The notes under the pieces: model-generated | Database searches by the model: none | Seen by the model: only the letters and a program-made list of their open reading frames with translations | Told to the model about the DNA's origin: nothing | Position numbers and translations under genes: made by a program | DNA from: Microplitis mediator | Taxonomy: Eukaryota; Arthropoda; Insecta; Hymenoptera; Braconidae | Direction of reading: 5' to 3' | Assembly: GCF_029852145.1 (NCBI RefSeq) | Contig: NC_079979.1 | Span: 12,130,642 to 12,194,641, forward strand | Length of the DNA stretch: 64,000 nt | Shown here: positions 1 through 12,160 of the stretch, in pieces | Layout of the letters: every line of letters starts with the position of its first letter | How positions within the stretch are numbered: position 1 is the first letter of the stretch

Positions 1-780
1 GCGAGGGATAAAAGTGATTAAGTCAATCAAAAATAAATTAATTAATAAATTTTCTTATTCTAAAATTAATTAATTTATTGTAAAAGTGTGGCGGGAAAGT
101 GATGGCCGGACGCCATTTTGATATTATTTAAAATCAGTGTGTGGAAATAAGTCCAGGGGACTAGTGTGAGTGTGCACGTGTATAGATCCAGGGGATCGAT
201 TTTAAATAATTATTATTGTTAATTAAGGTTCGTCAGGTTCGACGATTTTATATTGTTTTAAACAAATGCCAAAGGTAGTTGGCCAGTAGTAGTAATAAAG
301 TCGTGTGCGTGTGTGTGATACCAAAGGTAGTTGGCTTAATTAAGGTTTAGGAATTCGTCAAAGGTAGTTGATGAGAATAAGGATTTAAAACGTCAAAGGT
401 AGTTGACGGTAGTTATAAGGTATAAGGTCATAAGGTTTATAAGGTATAAGGTTTATAAGGTCGTCAAAGGTAATGGACAAATTGTTATAAGGTTTATAAA
501 GGTTAAAAAGGTTATAAGGAAAAAGGTTTATTAAATAAATAAAAGGTTAAATAAAAAGTGTATTAAAATTATTATAAATTATCCGTCCTCTCCTCTCTCT
601 TACAATTAATTAATTTACAACGACCTTGATGATCTAAGATCCAGCTCTGGGAGGCCGTTATCACGTTTAGTGGCGCCCTTGATAAAGGACGACCAGAGTA
701 GCAGCATTAGCCCTGTTATACAGTAGTAGAGTAAAACATAGTATAGCAACGTTAATATTTAAACAAAAAATATTAAATTT
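1..780 (+). other. Leader- or LTR-like stretch with CAAAGGTAGTTG repeats
   Basis: No gene is seen. Five copies of a CAAAGGTAGTTG-like motif lie at about 269-282, 321-334, 358-371, 393-407 and 463-478, followed by many ATAAGGT/TTTATAAGG repeats (415-530). A TGGCGCC string at 671-677 follows a pyrimidine-rich tract and resembles the primer-binding start seen after a 5' LTR in some retroelements. No paired LTR or gag-pol frame is visible, so this is a suggestion only. The first seven bases (GCGAGGG) match the right end of the elements at 1107-1437 and 3987-4317, so another copy probably ends at the window edge. Confidence 0.3.
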
Positions 781-1106
781 AAAACAAAAAAAATACTTAT
801 TTTTTGCAACGGCCCAGGATTACTCGAAAGTACAGAGTAATTTCATCAAAAAATTCTTTCCGTGTGTATTTAATTAAAATAAAAAATAAATTTTTTTCTG
901 ACAGTCTGATACATACATATACATATACATATATTAGGGTGTGCCAAATAAAATCAATAATTTTTTTTTTGACTCTCCCACAAAAAATTTGTTTGTCAGC
1001 CCTAAAAAAAAATTCAGTTAAAATTTCAGCCCTTAATTTCAATTTTAAGAGGTCTATTAAGACCTTTTTTGTATGATGAACAGATCAATAGTCATGAGCT
1101 CTCGAA

Positions 1107-1437
1107 CCCTCGCAGATTTGAATCACGGTGGGAACACCGTGAAAGTGTAAACATCGTGGATCCACTGTGGTTACACGGTGGGTTTGTTCCATTTCACCAC
1201 CGGGTATACACAGTGTATCCACTGTGATTACGCGGTGTATCCACCGTGATTACGCGGTGGCTTGACCACTGTGTATACACGGTGTTCCCACTGTGATTAC
1301 GCGGTGTATCCACCGTGATTCCACGGTGGCTTTCTGCTATTTCACCACCGTGTTTCCACGGTGTATCCACTGCGTAATCACAGTGGTAAAATGGAACAAA
1401 CCCACCGTGTTTCCACCGTGATTCAAATCTGCGAGGG
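1107..1437. mobile_element. 331-bp CCC...GGG TIR element with CCACCGTG arrays, copy 1
   Basis: Perfect terminal inverted repeats begin CCCTCGCAGATTTGAATCAC. The flanks are AA (1105-1106) and AA (1438-1439), a 2-bp target duplication. The interior is a dense array of CCACCGTG, CGGTGTATCC and ATTACGCGGTGG motifs in both orientations and has no coding potential. A second copy of exactly the same length is at 3987-4317. Confidence 0.85.
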
Positions 1438-3484
1438 AAGTCCTATTATTTAAATTATTTACTTATAACAATTAAAATATTGACTATAAAAAAAAAAGTT
1501 GAACGGTAATTTTGTAGTACATTTGATTTTCTACAAAATTGTCTTTATGACTTCTTCTGTATGATGAACAGTTCAATACTTTTATATCACGTTAAAAATT
1601 TGTTTACACACAGAAGAAATTAAAGAAAAAAAAAAAAAATTTGAATAAAAAAAAAAATTTCTATTACAAAAGTTTGGAGTATAAAAAAAAAATAAAACGA
1701 TTTGGATATTTCGAATCATGACCACCGTATATATCTTTATTATTATTGTGAATCCCCCACTAGCGGCGCTCGACCAGCGATTAGAGTGACAGACATATAT
1801 TGCTATCTCTGTCTTACTCATTAAATGGATAGGGCCAGCGACATAAAATTTAAAATTTTCAATCGATTGTTTTTTGTAGAAAAAAATTTTTTTTTAGATT
1901 ATTTTTTTATTTAGGGAGTATATTTTAACTAATAGAATAATTGTATTTGCATCAAAAAAATTTTTTTGGTAATTTTGATTTTTTAAATCCAAAAAACCAA
2001 AAAATGGTTTTTTTAATGTAAAAAATCGAAAAAATTATTTTTTCGATTTGAAACTTTTCGTTTATCGGCTTGAATTGTAAGAACTACGAATTAGAAAAAA
2101 ATTTTTATTAATTTATGCATTTTTCAAAAAGTTCCAGGTAATTGTTTACTCCCGCGCGCGCGGCGAAAAATTAATTTGCATTAAAAAAATCATATCTCGT
2201 AAACTATTAGTCGTATAGACTTCGGATTGGTTTCATTTTTTTCTTTGATCATTTCTCTACATTTTATTCTTAATTTTTTTTTCCCGATTTCCCTATAGTT
2301 TCCGAGATATTTAAAAGTTAACTAAGTACTAATTTTTAAATATTTAAATAATCAAAAGCAACACGGGAAACCTGTTCAACTTTTTTGGAAATCCTTTTTT
2401 AGTGCGGAATCAAAAAAAAAATCGTCAAAATCGGTCTCCGCCTCGCTTAATCTACTAGGACCGCCATTTAAATCACTTGCCGACTGGACTAATACATATT
2501 CGAGCTCGAAAATACTTTTGGATGCCGTTCTTTTAAAAAAAAATAGTTTTTTACCATTTTTCATCCAACGATATCTCTTGAAGAAATTGACCGATTTAGA
2601 TGGTTGAGGCGGGAATCGACGCTGTTTTTTGAATCCTAGTGCTGATTAGATTTTGGAATTGAGCCATTTCTGAAAAATTCGAAAAAAACTGAAAAAAAAT
2701 CCAAGGAGCTCGAAAACAGCAGGGAGTCTTAGGGCTGGCCCGCAGGGTCAACTGATAGACAGATTTTTTTAAATTAAAACAAAAAAAAATTTATTTGTTT
2801 AGATTTTTGTAATCAAGGAATAGAAAATAGAAAAAGTAAAGAAACAATCAACTATTAATGATATGACGGACTTTTTACGAGTTTTTTCAGATATTTAAAA
2901 TAGTGCTAAAGAATCTTGATTCAAATTATTCTCAACAGATAATAGGTTAAACTGATAATTTAAATAAATCTATAATTGAGACTTTTGGAGCTCAAATTTA
3001 TTGAGCTGTAGAATATAAAATTTCCGCGTATATTCGTAGTGTATGGGATTTTTCACCGAATTTTCAAATAACTGTTGTCACTATACTCAATACTTTGATT
3101 AGTATAAGTAAATGATTTAAATAATGAGACTTCAAGAGTTCGTAACTATTGAACTGTTCATCATACAGAAGAAGTCATAAAGACAATTTTGTAGAGAATC
3201 AAATGTACTACAAAATTACTCTTCAACTTTTTTTTTCTACAACCAACAGTTTAGTTTCCAGATGTAAAAACAACGAATTTTCGTAAAATTCGCATATTCT
3301 AACGTCAATAATAGACGAAATATTGAGTGCACCGATTTGATTCTTTGCACTTATTTGTAGACAATTTATTGCTTAAGCAGGTTCACTGATTAATAATGTC
3401 AAAAAAAAAATCTTCACGGTTTGCAGCCATAAATAATGTTACAAAATAGTTTTTCCATGTTATTCAAATGGGAAAACTTTGGGA
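1438..3484. other. Interior of the 935-3613 element, no gene
   Basis: AT-rich and non-coding. It includes a fragment of a dispersed family (about 2370-2770) recognised by the strings GGCCCGCAGGGTCAAC and GATAGACAGATTTTTT, which recur at 8667-8700 and 51950-51990. Confidence 0.4.
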
Positions 3485-3624
3485 TTGATGATGGACCTCT
3501 TAAAATTGAAATTAAGGGCTGAAATTTTAACTGAATTTTTTTTTAGGGCTGACAAACAAATTTTTCGTGGGAGAGTGAAAAACAAAATTACCGATTTTTT
3601 TTGGCACACCCTAATATATATATA

Positions 3625-4914
3625 TATATGTATGTGTTATGTCCGACTCCGAAATCTTTTTCAAAATTCATGCTGAACATCCCGAGGAATGTTCAAATTT
3701 ACAATAAAACAAAATAAAATCGATCATCATCGCTTTTATATCGCAGTTAAAGAATAAATATATACATCTATATATTTGAAAATTATATAAGAAAAAAATA
3801 GAGAAATTATCATTGCTAAAAATAAATCATAGCGCAAACGCAAATTAATACATCGGTAAAAGTGAATAAAAATTTCGCATCGCGAGAGAAAATTAAAAGT
3901 TGATAAAAGTTAACAGTGTTATTGGTTGTGAGTGAATAGCTCCGAGTTCAATTATTATCTTGAGTGATATTATATCGAGTTTACTACCCTCGCAGATTTG
4001 AATCACGGTGGAAACACGGCGGGCTTGTTCCATTTTACCACTGTGATTACGCGGTGTATCCACCGTGATTACACGGTGGCTTGACCACCGTGTATACACA
4101 GTGTTTCCACTGTGATTACGCGGTGGATACACCGTGGAAACACGGTGGTGGAATAGCACAAAGCCACCGTGGAATCACGGTGGATACACCGCGTAATCAC
4201 AGTGGGAACACCGTGTATACCCGGTGGTGAAATGGAACAAACCCACCGTGTAACCACAGTGGATCCACGATGTTTACACTTTCACGGTGTTCCCACCGTG
4301 ATTCAAATCTGCGAGGGATACTATTATAGAAATAGAAAAATAAAGCAATACATGTTTAAATAAAGAAAATATCATCGTTTAAAAGAGTATCAACTCTATT
4401 TCCTATAAGGAATATTAAAGAAGTATTATTCTCATAAATATAAAATTAAAAACATAGAAAACCAAAAATCTTAGTGTATATTAAAAGTGTAGTAAATGTT
4501 CAAAAATAAAGATACGATCCTTTAAAGAGTATCATCTCTATTTTCTATCAAGAAACATAAAGGAATTTTATCTTTACTAAAGATTAAAAGTTTAAAGGTG
4601 AAATAAAAAGAAAATCAAAGTGAAAACGAATTTTTGTGAATAGCAACTAGTTACAGCAAAACAATGAGTTCTCACAAATAGTATTTTCGCACTAAATCAC
4701 CAGTGATCCAATAATCGTAAATAATCAACGAAAATAATAAGAAATGATCACAACTAATAATTACCCAAATATAAATATTTACCGCCGATAATAATTGATC
4801 ACTTACAGTGATAGTAAATATGTAACGCAAATATAAGAAATCACTGATGATATATAAATAATTGTAAATTAGTTAACTCAAAATAATAAAAAATAATTGC
4901 AAATAATACGTACA
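3625..4914. repeat. Left copy of a diverged duplication shared with 61.7-64.0 kb
   Basis: Stretches here recur in the same orientation near the right edge of the window. TTATGTCCGACTCCG at about 3640 matches 61715. GTGTTATTGGTTGTGAGT at about 3916 matches 63750. CTCTATTTCCTATAAG at about 4392 matches 63870, and AAAGATACGATCCT at about 4508 matches the last bases of the window. A 331-bp element (3987-4317) interrupts this copy. Inside it, a unit of roughly 180 bp containing AGAGTATCA(A/T)CTCTATTT is repeated about twice (4380-4570). No gene is recognised; it could be flanking or 5' sequence of a duplicated locus. Confidence 0.55.
3987..4317. mobile_element. 331-bp CCC...GGG TIR element with CCACCGTG arrays, copy 2
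   Basis: Same termini and length as 1107-1437, but its outer parts lie in the reverse orientation. Flanks are TA on the left and AT on the right, so no clean 2-bp duplication is seen here. Compared with copy 1, a block of about 150 bp in the middle is inverted (see findings). Confidence 0.85.
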
Positions 4915-5056
4915 CCCATACAGGAAGCCCCAGAGTTGAACGACGGGGCCATGCCTGGGACATTATTGGGAAGCCCATCTTGGCAAACCTATACTTTTCC
5001 ATGCCCGGGCCATAACTGGGTAATTATTCTTTGCCATTCCAATGATTACCCAGGCT

Positions 5057-5335
5057 TGGGCCAAGACTGATAACCTACCCTTGGCCAAGCCTAGAGTCAC
5101 CCTAACTTGGGCCAAGTTTGCGTAACCTAACCATGGCCGTTGAATGGTAACCCTAACATGGGCCAAGACTGAATAACCTAGCCTTGGCCAAGCCTAGAGT
5201 CACCCTAACTTGGGCCTATTTTGCGTAACCTAACCATGGCCGTTGAATGGTAACCCTAACATGGACCAAGACTGAATGACCTAGCCTTGGCCGTTGAGTG
5301 GTAAACCTAACACGGGCTTAGACTGAATAACCCAT
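5057..5335. repeat. Tandem repeat, unit about 112 bp, about 2.4 copies
   Basis: The segment running from AAGACTGATAACCTA through GGTAACCCTAACATGGGCCA is repeated starting near 5057, 5168 and 5270, the last unit being partial. It belongs to the left arm of the 4915-6735 element. Confidence 0.7.
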
Positions 5336-6289
5336 TTTTTATGAAAAGTCATTTTATAATATTTTCTTACATCCAGGTAATTTGTGTTGATTAGATTTGC
5401 CAGGAGAAAAAAAATGTATATAATTAAATAAAAAATAAAACTATATGTAAATTATTATGCATATCGGCCGAGAAAAAAAAAACTCACGTTCGTTCAGTAC
5501 TCGAATCACGGACCTCGTGAGGGCCAGCCCACTGCACCCCATGCAGGAGCTGCCAGAGTTAAACGAAGGGGCCCTCCTTGGCTCAGCACTGGGGAACCTA
5601 GCTTTGGCACGTCTATATTGGCCCATTCTTGGGTCAAGAATAGTTACTCAATCATGGCCATTCCAATCATTTCCCGAACCTGGGTCAAGACTAGGTTCCC
5701 CTGCCTTGATCATTCAATGGCAAGCCAGATTTGGGCCAAGGTAGGATTGTCCAAGTTCGGCTACACCTATAGTTCCCCATCGTTGGGCCAGAATTGGTTA
5801 ACCCACGTTTTTTATTAATTATTCAATTAACTCATTATTATGGTTTTTTAAATCAATAATTATTTATTTTTGAATTAAAATAAGTTTTAATTGATAAATA
5901 TTATAATATTGCGATTAAAATTATTTACAACTAATAATTGAAATATTTTTTAGTTCGTTGTTATTTGCAATCAACAACCGTAATTTTATAATTTTAGTTA
6001 TAAAAATTAATTTAAGTAAGAAATGACTCATAAATTTTTATAATAAATGTTATTTTTAATATTGGTGGTAGAGCAAGACAATTCGGCTGGGTTCTTGATA
6101 AATAATCAATTAAATTTAATAAATTTTATTTTTAAAAATTATGTAATTATAATAAAAATAATACGAAATTATTATTTTTTTTCTTAATCGAAAATATTTA
6201 TTTAATTGCTCTTTACATTTCATAAAACCAAGTGGTTGTAGTAAAATGAATAAGTACAACATATAAAAGTTTCAGTTCAACATTAGTAG

Positions 6290-6362
6290 GTTCGTCCAGT
6301 AGCTACCGTTCAAACCTAGCGATTAGAAGGACGGCAGTTCGCGCCCAGAGCCCAGCAGAATT
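6290..6362 (+). other. tRNA-like sequence inside the 4915-6735 element
   Basis: TCCAGTAGCTACCG resembles a box A, and GCAGTTCGCGCCC about 30 bases later resembles a box B. The layout resembles the tRNA-like cores at 18520 and 36851, including the following GCCCAG...ATTTTT. Stems are too imperfect for a working tRNA. Confidence 0.4.
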
Positions 6363-6735
6363 TTCACCGAGTTTTTTTACGTCATTTGCCTCTCTTAAAT
6401 AGTTTAAACGTCAATGATCACACAAACTCTATTAGAATAATAATAAAATTTTTTTAAAATTAAATTTATTTGTTTTGTCGATGCATGGGCCAAGTATGGC
6501 AAGCAAGCATGGGCCAGGTCTGGCAAACAAGCATGGCTCAGATCTGGCCACCACGCATGGGCCAGCCTTGGCAATGATGCCTGGGCCAATGGTAACAACC
6601 AAGCCTGGCACCCTGTTATCATCCCAGACTTTTGCCAAAGCTGGGCCAAAGCGGGTTTACAAGCATGGGCCAGAGATCGACAGCAATGCGCCAAGCGTGG
6701 CCCATATCTGGCCCCGTCGTATTTTCTTGTATGGG

Positions 6736-7752
6736 CATACAGGTAGATATTTACCGCAAGATAATAAACAAACACAATTAATATTATCTCAATAAATCAT
6801 AAATGTTCACATATATTTACCGCTGGGACACACAAGTACGCAAGTATTTATATACGCTGAATTTCACTACAAGTATTGCTCTCTCTCTCTCACTCACACG
6901 TGTGAGATATACAAATGGCCACCAACGCGGGAACAAATTACACGCCAATGTATAAAGCACACAGGTACTTACAGTCATCGTTGTAATATAAAATGCGTTC
7001 AAGTTCCATTGGTATATTACTCAATCAGCAACGATTAATACACAAAACCCAAAGATACAATTTTCATTGCCAAATGGCGTCTCAATAAAAATTATTTACT
7101 GTAACAAGCACACACCCTGCTCTTACAACAGATTATACACATCTGACCACGGCAGCACGTGTTTCTTACGCCGGCACTTCGGCCGACGCCATTTTATGAT
7201 CTCTCTCATTCTGACCAATGGAGGAATATACCTGTCGCATGTTAATTTTTCCCAACACACCAACATAATTCATTAATTATTTTCGGGAAATTTGACCCAT
7301 TCCCGACATTATATGGCCATCCGCACATCTCAGAATCAATGATTAACATGATTTACAGATAAATCTAGCATTGATTCATTCATAATAATAGTAAATTTAT
7401 TTAAAATAAATAAATTTACCGATACCAACTGTTGCGTTGACGTGCATGCGTCAACCAACCAAAATAATAATAAGCATATAAATAAATACGCAATTATTTA
7501 TCCCAGCGTCTATAAAATCCATTCATATGTTTATAAAAATCCGTAAATATTACTGATTGCGCCGCAATTTACATCTAATAAACCAAACAGATAATAATGA
7601 TACAGTAATTAAAATAAAATAATACATAAAATAATAATAATAATAATAATAATAATACTAATGTTTAAGACGTGTGAGCAGCGTGTGCTGCCCTCCGTTG
7701 CCCCTCCCGACCTAATGCGAAGATGCCGCGATATTTAAATATCGTGACAATA
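6736..7752. other. Intergenic, AT-rich; ATA microsatellite near 7630-7657
   Basis: No coding region or TIR pair is recognised. The only distinctive features are a short (ATA)n run at about 7630-7657 and a CT/CA run near 6880-6900. Confidence 0.4.
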
Positions 7753-8634
7753 GAAAATAAAAAATCATGCCGCTGGGCTAAAGGCTTCAAGTCCAATAGC
7801 GGCTTGGCTCATCAAAAAATTCGGTTTCCCATGTAAATAACACGGGAAATTTGTTTTTTAATTTTGAGTATTTCTAACTTGTGAAAAAATCAATAGATCA
7901 AATTGACTAATACATATTTTTGTAGGAAATTAAACCCTCTGCAAAAAAGGTCTCGTATCATTTTTCGATCAATCCATCTGTTCTAAAGTTATTAGAGCTC
8001 GAAGTCAAGTTATAGTAAATTTCGAGACCTTTTTACTTTCCCGGCAAAACTATCAGACTTATAATAAAATGTTATAGGGTCTTTTTTGTTGAAAATTTAA
8101 TTCTCTACAAATTATTATCACTAAAGTTTTTTCAAATTCCGCAATGTTTTCTAGTTATTTTCATTGCAATGTCGAACTCTTGAAATCGATCAGGATACTA
8201 CTTTTTTAAGAGCTTGAAATTAAAATGAAAATAACTAGAAAACAATGCGGAATTATAAAAAATTTTACTAAAAAAATTTGTAGGAAATAAAATTGTCTAC
8301 AAAAAAGATTCTATGATATTTTGTGATAAGTCTAATAGTTTTGCCGGACAGGTAAATAGATCTCGAAATTGACTATAACTTAACTTCGAGCTCTAATAAC
8401 TTTAGAACAGATGGATCGATCGAAAAATGACACGAGACCTTTTTTGTAGAGCGTTTAATTTTCTACAAAAGTATGTATTAGTCAATTCGATCTATTGATT
8501 TTTTCACAAGTTAGAAATACTCAAAGTTAAAAAAAAAATTTCCCGTGTTACTTAAATGGGAAATCGAATTTTTTGATGAGCTAAGCCGCTATTGGACTTA
8601 AACCCTTTAGCCCAGCGGCATAATTTTTATTTTC
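7753..8634. repeat. 882-bp palindromic element, probable TA target duplication
   Basis: The left half reads as the reverse complement of the right half over almost the whole length, with the centre near 8190. Ends are GAAAATAAAAA...ATGCCGCTGGGC. Flanks are TA (7751-7752) and TA (8635-8636), as in Tc1/mariner-type or IS630-type insertion. There is no transposase. A transcript would fold into one long hairpin. Confidence 0.75.
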
Positions 8635-8654
8635 TATATACTACCAGATTTTCT

Positions 8655-9146
8655 AGTATAGCCGTAAAAAAAAATCTGTCTATCGGTTGACCCTGCGGGC
8701 CAGCCCCCAAACTTCCCGCTGTTTTCAAGCTCCTTGAGCTCAAGGAGCTAGAAAACATTGTTGTGAATACATTTTCGAGCTCTTCGAGTCCGAAAATACT
8801 TTTGTATACCATTGTTTTCGAAAAAACCGTTTTTTACCATTTCTTTCTCCCGCGATAACTCTCAAGCGAATTATCCGATTGAGATGGCTAAAGCGGCAAT
8901 CGACGCGTTTTATCAAGTTCTAGAGCTGATTAGATTTTGAAGTTGATCGTATAAGTCGTTTCTTAAAAATCACTAAAAAACTAAAAAAAAAAAAATTTTT
9001 TTTTTCGTAATTCGCCAATATTATCGACTCTACTTGATCAAATGATCCGAAATTTTCAGAAAAGTTGATGGCCAATAAGCTCTTTCGATTGCCGCCTCAA
9101 CCATCCAAATCGGTTCATTAGTTAAAAAGTTATAGACCGGTCACAC

Positions 9147-9226
<80 letters not shown>

Positions 9227-9465
9227 ACACACACACACGTACATACATACACACATACATACATACATACATACATACAGACACTCGGACATCATTCTGA
9301 AAATAGTCAGAATAGCTTCCTAGGTCCTCAAAACGTCGACATCTGATGAAATTCCGATTTTCGCAAATCGGGGGGAAAACAATAACTTCCCAATTTTTCG
9401 AAAATCGTCGATTTTCTTAGCGGGAAGTTCAAAAAAACGTAGCCTTAATATGACGCACCCTAATA
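8655..9465 (+). repeat. Dispersed repeat (ACTCGGACATCAT / GCGGGAAGTT family), copy 1
   Basis: It starts around AAAAATCTGTCTATCGG and ends near TTCTTAGCGGGAAGTT and GCACCCTAATATAT. Closely related copies lie at about 51830-52770 (same orientation) and 13500-14250 (reverse). Marker strings are GGTTGACCCTGCGGGCCAGC, CGGACATCAT, TCCTAGGTCCTCAAAACG and ACATCTGATGAAA. It is non-coding; its class is unknown. Confidence 0.7.
9142..9286. repeat. (CA)n/(CATA)n microsatellite inside the dispersed repeat
   Basis: A CA tract from about 9151 to 9238 is flanked by ACATAC/CATACATA units. The copies at 13655-13740 and 52565-52592 carry a tract at the equivalent position. Confidence 0.9.
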
Positions 9466-9473
9466 TATATATT

Positions 9474-11043
9474 AGACTGGGCCAAAAAAATCGATTATTT
9501 TTTTTTTTCGATAGCGTGAAAATATTCCTGATGACAAAAAAAAATTATTGTGCAAGTTTGAGCCCTTAATATTGATATTAAGAGGTGTATCGTTACGATT
9601 TTTAGTTATTTGACAGAAATTTTAATTTTTTTCCCAAAACTCGAAAATCACCTATCTGAAAAATTTGAGTAATGTATATTTTTGAAGGAAATTGAATTCC
9701 CTACAAAAAATCTTTCCTAGTAAATTGACGTAAAACGAGCCGTTTCTTTGTAACCGTGCCTTCAACATTGATTTGTTTTTTAAATTGTTTGTTTCTATTT
9801 TGGATTATTGTAACTACTAGAAATATTAAAATTTTTTCCTAGTCAAGATACATATTTTTGGAGGAAATTTAATGTTCTACAAAAAAGGTGTCTTAACATT
9901 TTTCGCTAAATTCACTCCTTCGAAAGTTTTTTAGGTTATTAAAGTCGTTTTGACTCAACTTCAACCTTGAATTATGTTCAGTCACGAGCTTGATTAAGTT
10001 TAAAAGCTTCGTGCATTTCTGCTAGTCCGGGAGCTGCCGAACTCACTACTAACTTCAAGTTCAGAATAGTGCCAAGTCACTCGCTATATGGGCCCGACAC
10101 TTGTAATTTCTTGCTCATGACCGTGTCAAGACGGCATGATAACCCGCTACCAGCCGGCCAATCAGAAAAATTGGCAGCTAACTATTTCCCGTTGGCGCAC
10201 TTTTAAGCCGATGGGAAAATTCGCTGGGACAGCCATGCTATCCACGTCACCTCCAAGCGGGAACAAAGGAAGACGCCGTCGTTTCATCATTCATTCGACA
10301 AATTGATTTGTTCTATACAACTTTGTGCTCAGAAAACCGCTCTGCTATATATATTATCTTCTTGTGTGATATAATACTAAACACTACCCCAAATTATCCT
10401 CAATATTTAGTCAGTATATTAAGGCTGCTATTTATTGAGCATAAATAAATTGTCATTCGCGCGTAATTAATAAGTGAATTAATTTTCGTGAATCTAACCG
10501 ATATCGACCACGTGTCGATTTATTATACGCGGGTCTGTTTATTAGTGTTGCATTCGCTCTCAAGTATAACCTCTCATTTTACAAATTATTTTCAAAGGAG
10601 TGAATTTAGCAAAAAATGTTAAGAGACCTTTTTTGTAGAGCATTAAATTTCCTTCAAGAATGTGTATCTTGACTAAAAAAAATTTTAATATTTCTAGTAG
10701 TTACAATAATCCTAAATGGTAACAAACAATTTAAAAAACAAATCAATGTTTAAGACACGGTTACGAGGAAACGACTCGTTTTACGTCAATTTACTAAGAG
10801 AGATTTTTTCTAGGGAATTCAATTTTCGTTAAGAATATATATTGCTCAAATTTTTCAGATAGATGATTTACGAGTTTTGGGTAAAAAATGAAATATATGT
10901 CAAAAAACTAAAAGTCGTAACGATACACCTCTTAATATCGATATTAAGGGCTCAAACTTGCACGATAATTTTCTTTCGTCATCAGGAATAATATTTTTAC
11001 AGTATCGAAAAAAAAAAAAATAGTCGATTTTTTTGGCCAAATG

Positions 11044-11045
<2 letters not shown>
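9474..11045. mobile_element. Long inverted-repeat element (TAGACTGGGCC), split by a solo LTR
   Basis: The arms 9474-9974 and 10584-11045 are near reverse complements (for example TTCCTGATGACAAAA on the left and TCGTCATCAGGAATA on the right). The element lies in TA repeats. Before the LTR entered it was an almost complete palindrome of about 970 bp. A related single arm survives at about 46700-47173. No coding capacity. Confidence 0.7.
9975..10583 (+). mobile_element. Solo LTR, family 1 copy 1 (609 bp)
   Basis: It starts TGTTCAGTCACGAGC and ends CTCATTTTACA (TG...CA). It is flanked by AATTA (9970-9974) and AATTA (10584-10588), a 5-bp target duplication typical of LTR retrotransposon integration. 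A TATATATATTATC element near 10348 and an ATAAATAAA polyadenylation-type signal near 10441 suggest plus-strand transcription. No internal gag-pol or second LTR remains, which fits LTR-LTR recombination. The sister copy is at 31464-32306. Confidence 0.85.
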
Positions 11046-11082
<37 letters not shown>

Positions 11083-11101
11083 ACCATTTAAATATATATA
11101 T
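11046..11101. repeat. (TA)n microsatellite
   Basis: An almost uninterrupted TA run separating the right arm of the inverted-repeat element from the next solo LTR. It appears to be a preferred insertion target. Confidence 0.9.
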
Positions 11102-12160
11102 TGTAACATGATGAAAATTCGGCATCGACCCGTGGTTCAAGAATTATTTGAATATAATAAATATAGTGACATCTATGAGAAAAATTTCGACTTCGACCGA
11201 AAAATCGATCCAACGCATGGATTGAAACCAGAGATCCGGAATAGACTCCATACTGAACGGCCGCGTTTTTGTATTTGAACAATTCGACTCCGACCAAGCG
11301 AACAATTTCGATTCCGGCTTTTAAGATCAATCTGCGTTTGACCAACGAACAATTAACCGACAGAGAAATAATTTCGACCGACAGTAACCGCCTCATTGTG
11401 AACAAGTGAACAAGCCGAAGCCTCGGCGCGAAAACTGAACGAAGTGTACGAGTGAATTTGTTAATGAACAAGTGATACGCGTTCGTGTAATAATTACAAA
11501 TCAATTAATTAATTACGCGCAATAATTATATGATAGTGAAAAATAACGCGTTACCGAAATAAAATATTATTTCTATTTTATTTTATTTCATCGAGCAATT
11601 CTGAGAATTACGGATTATCCGTGTCTCATTCACAACAGCAGTCTTGTCGCCTCGCTGTGTAAGAATACTCTGAAGCCACTCGTCAAGTATTTCGTCGATA
11701 CTTACGCTGTATGTGTGTCTCCAGACAATAAAATAAGTTAATATTTTTTCATTTCATCAACCGACTGTTTTGTTTTTTTTTCGAGTAATGAACTGACTTA
11801 GTGTTTTCGATCAAGTACGATTTCTACGAGCAATATCTTTTGTTTATATCGAGTCAAGCCGACAACGGCTATTTATATTTCTGTAAACCGATTATTTGTG
11901 TGTGTTACCGATCAATTATTATGTTTATTTACTATACGACTAATTATTTTGTTTAATTTTGATCAATCGTTTATCGTAATCTTGAATGCCTGACCTTTTC
12001 CCGATCCGCCACCCTAAGCTGCTTTGTGTTGATAATTGTTATTTGGTGATTATAAAATCACCTGGCGCCCAACTATAAGTATTTTGAACAAGTTCGCCAA
12101 AATCGTAAATGTATTCGGACTTCACTCCGGTAGATTCCCGGTGGTGAAAAGCCCGTTACA
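11102..12160 (+). mobile_element. Solo LTR, family 2 copy 1 (1,059 bp)
   Basis: It begins TGTAACATGATGAAAATTC and ends GGTGAAAAGCCCGTTACA, so the TGTAAC/GTTACA ends are inverted repeats. Flanks are ATAT on both sides (4 bp, within TA repeat). An AATAAAATAAG signal lies near 11727. No gag-pol is present. The reverse-strand copy at 28124-30210 confirms the boundaries, and a fragment is at 56977-57235. The superfamily (Gypsy or other) cannot be told from an LTR alone. Confidence 0.85.

Larger units (their letters stand above)
935..3613. mobile_element. Long-TIR element, TAGGGTGTGCC termini (hAT-like, non-autonomous)
   Basis: The left end (TAGGGTGTGCCAAAT..., 935-1063) is repeated as reverse complement at 3485-3613. 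Further inverted similarity links 1490-1585 with 3145-3240, so much of the element is a decayed palindrome. It sits in a TA-rich repeat; the 8-bp flanks (927-934 and 3614-3621) match at 7 of 8 positions, but TA repeats make that weak. No transposase frame is seen. Terminal TAGGG resembles some hAT families (maize Ac starts TAGGG), which is an inference. A 331-bp CCC-type element (1107-1437) lies in its left arm. Confidence 0.6.
4915..6735. mobile_element. CCC...GGG TIR element with TGGGCCA/CTTGGCC arrays
   Basis: The left end CCCATACAGGAA is matched by the reverse complement of the right end (CCCATACAAGAA). ACGACGGGGCCA follows in both arms. Flanks are CA (4913-4914) and CA (6736-6737), a 2-bp target duplication. 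Both arms are arrays of TGGGCCA, CTTGGCCAAG and CATGGGCC motifs. A second left-arm-like start (CCCATGCAGGAGC, about 5540) lies inside, so one element may be nested in another of the same family. A tRNA-like sequence lies before the right arm. Confidence 0.75.

Noticed and set aside
1107..1437. Possible CRISPR-like array (repeated CCACCGTG with short spacers)
   Set aside because: The motif is short, present in both orientations and enclosed by TIRs with a target duplication; the DNA is eukaryotic.
3893..4363. Several overlapping frames of 62-88 codons
   Set aside because: They translate the CCACCGTG motif array of a MITE.
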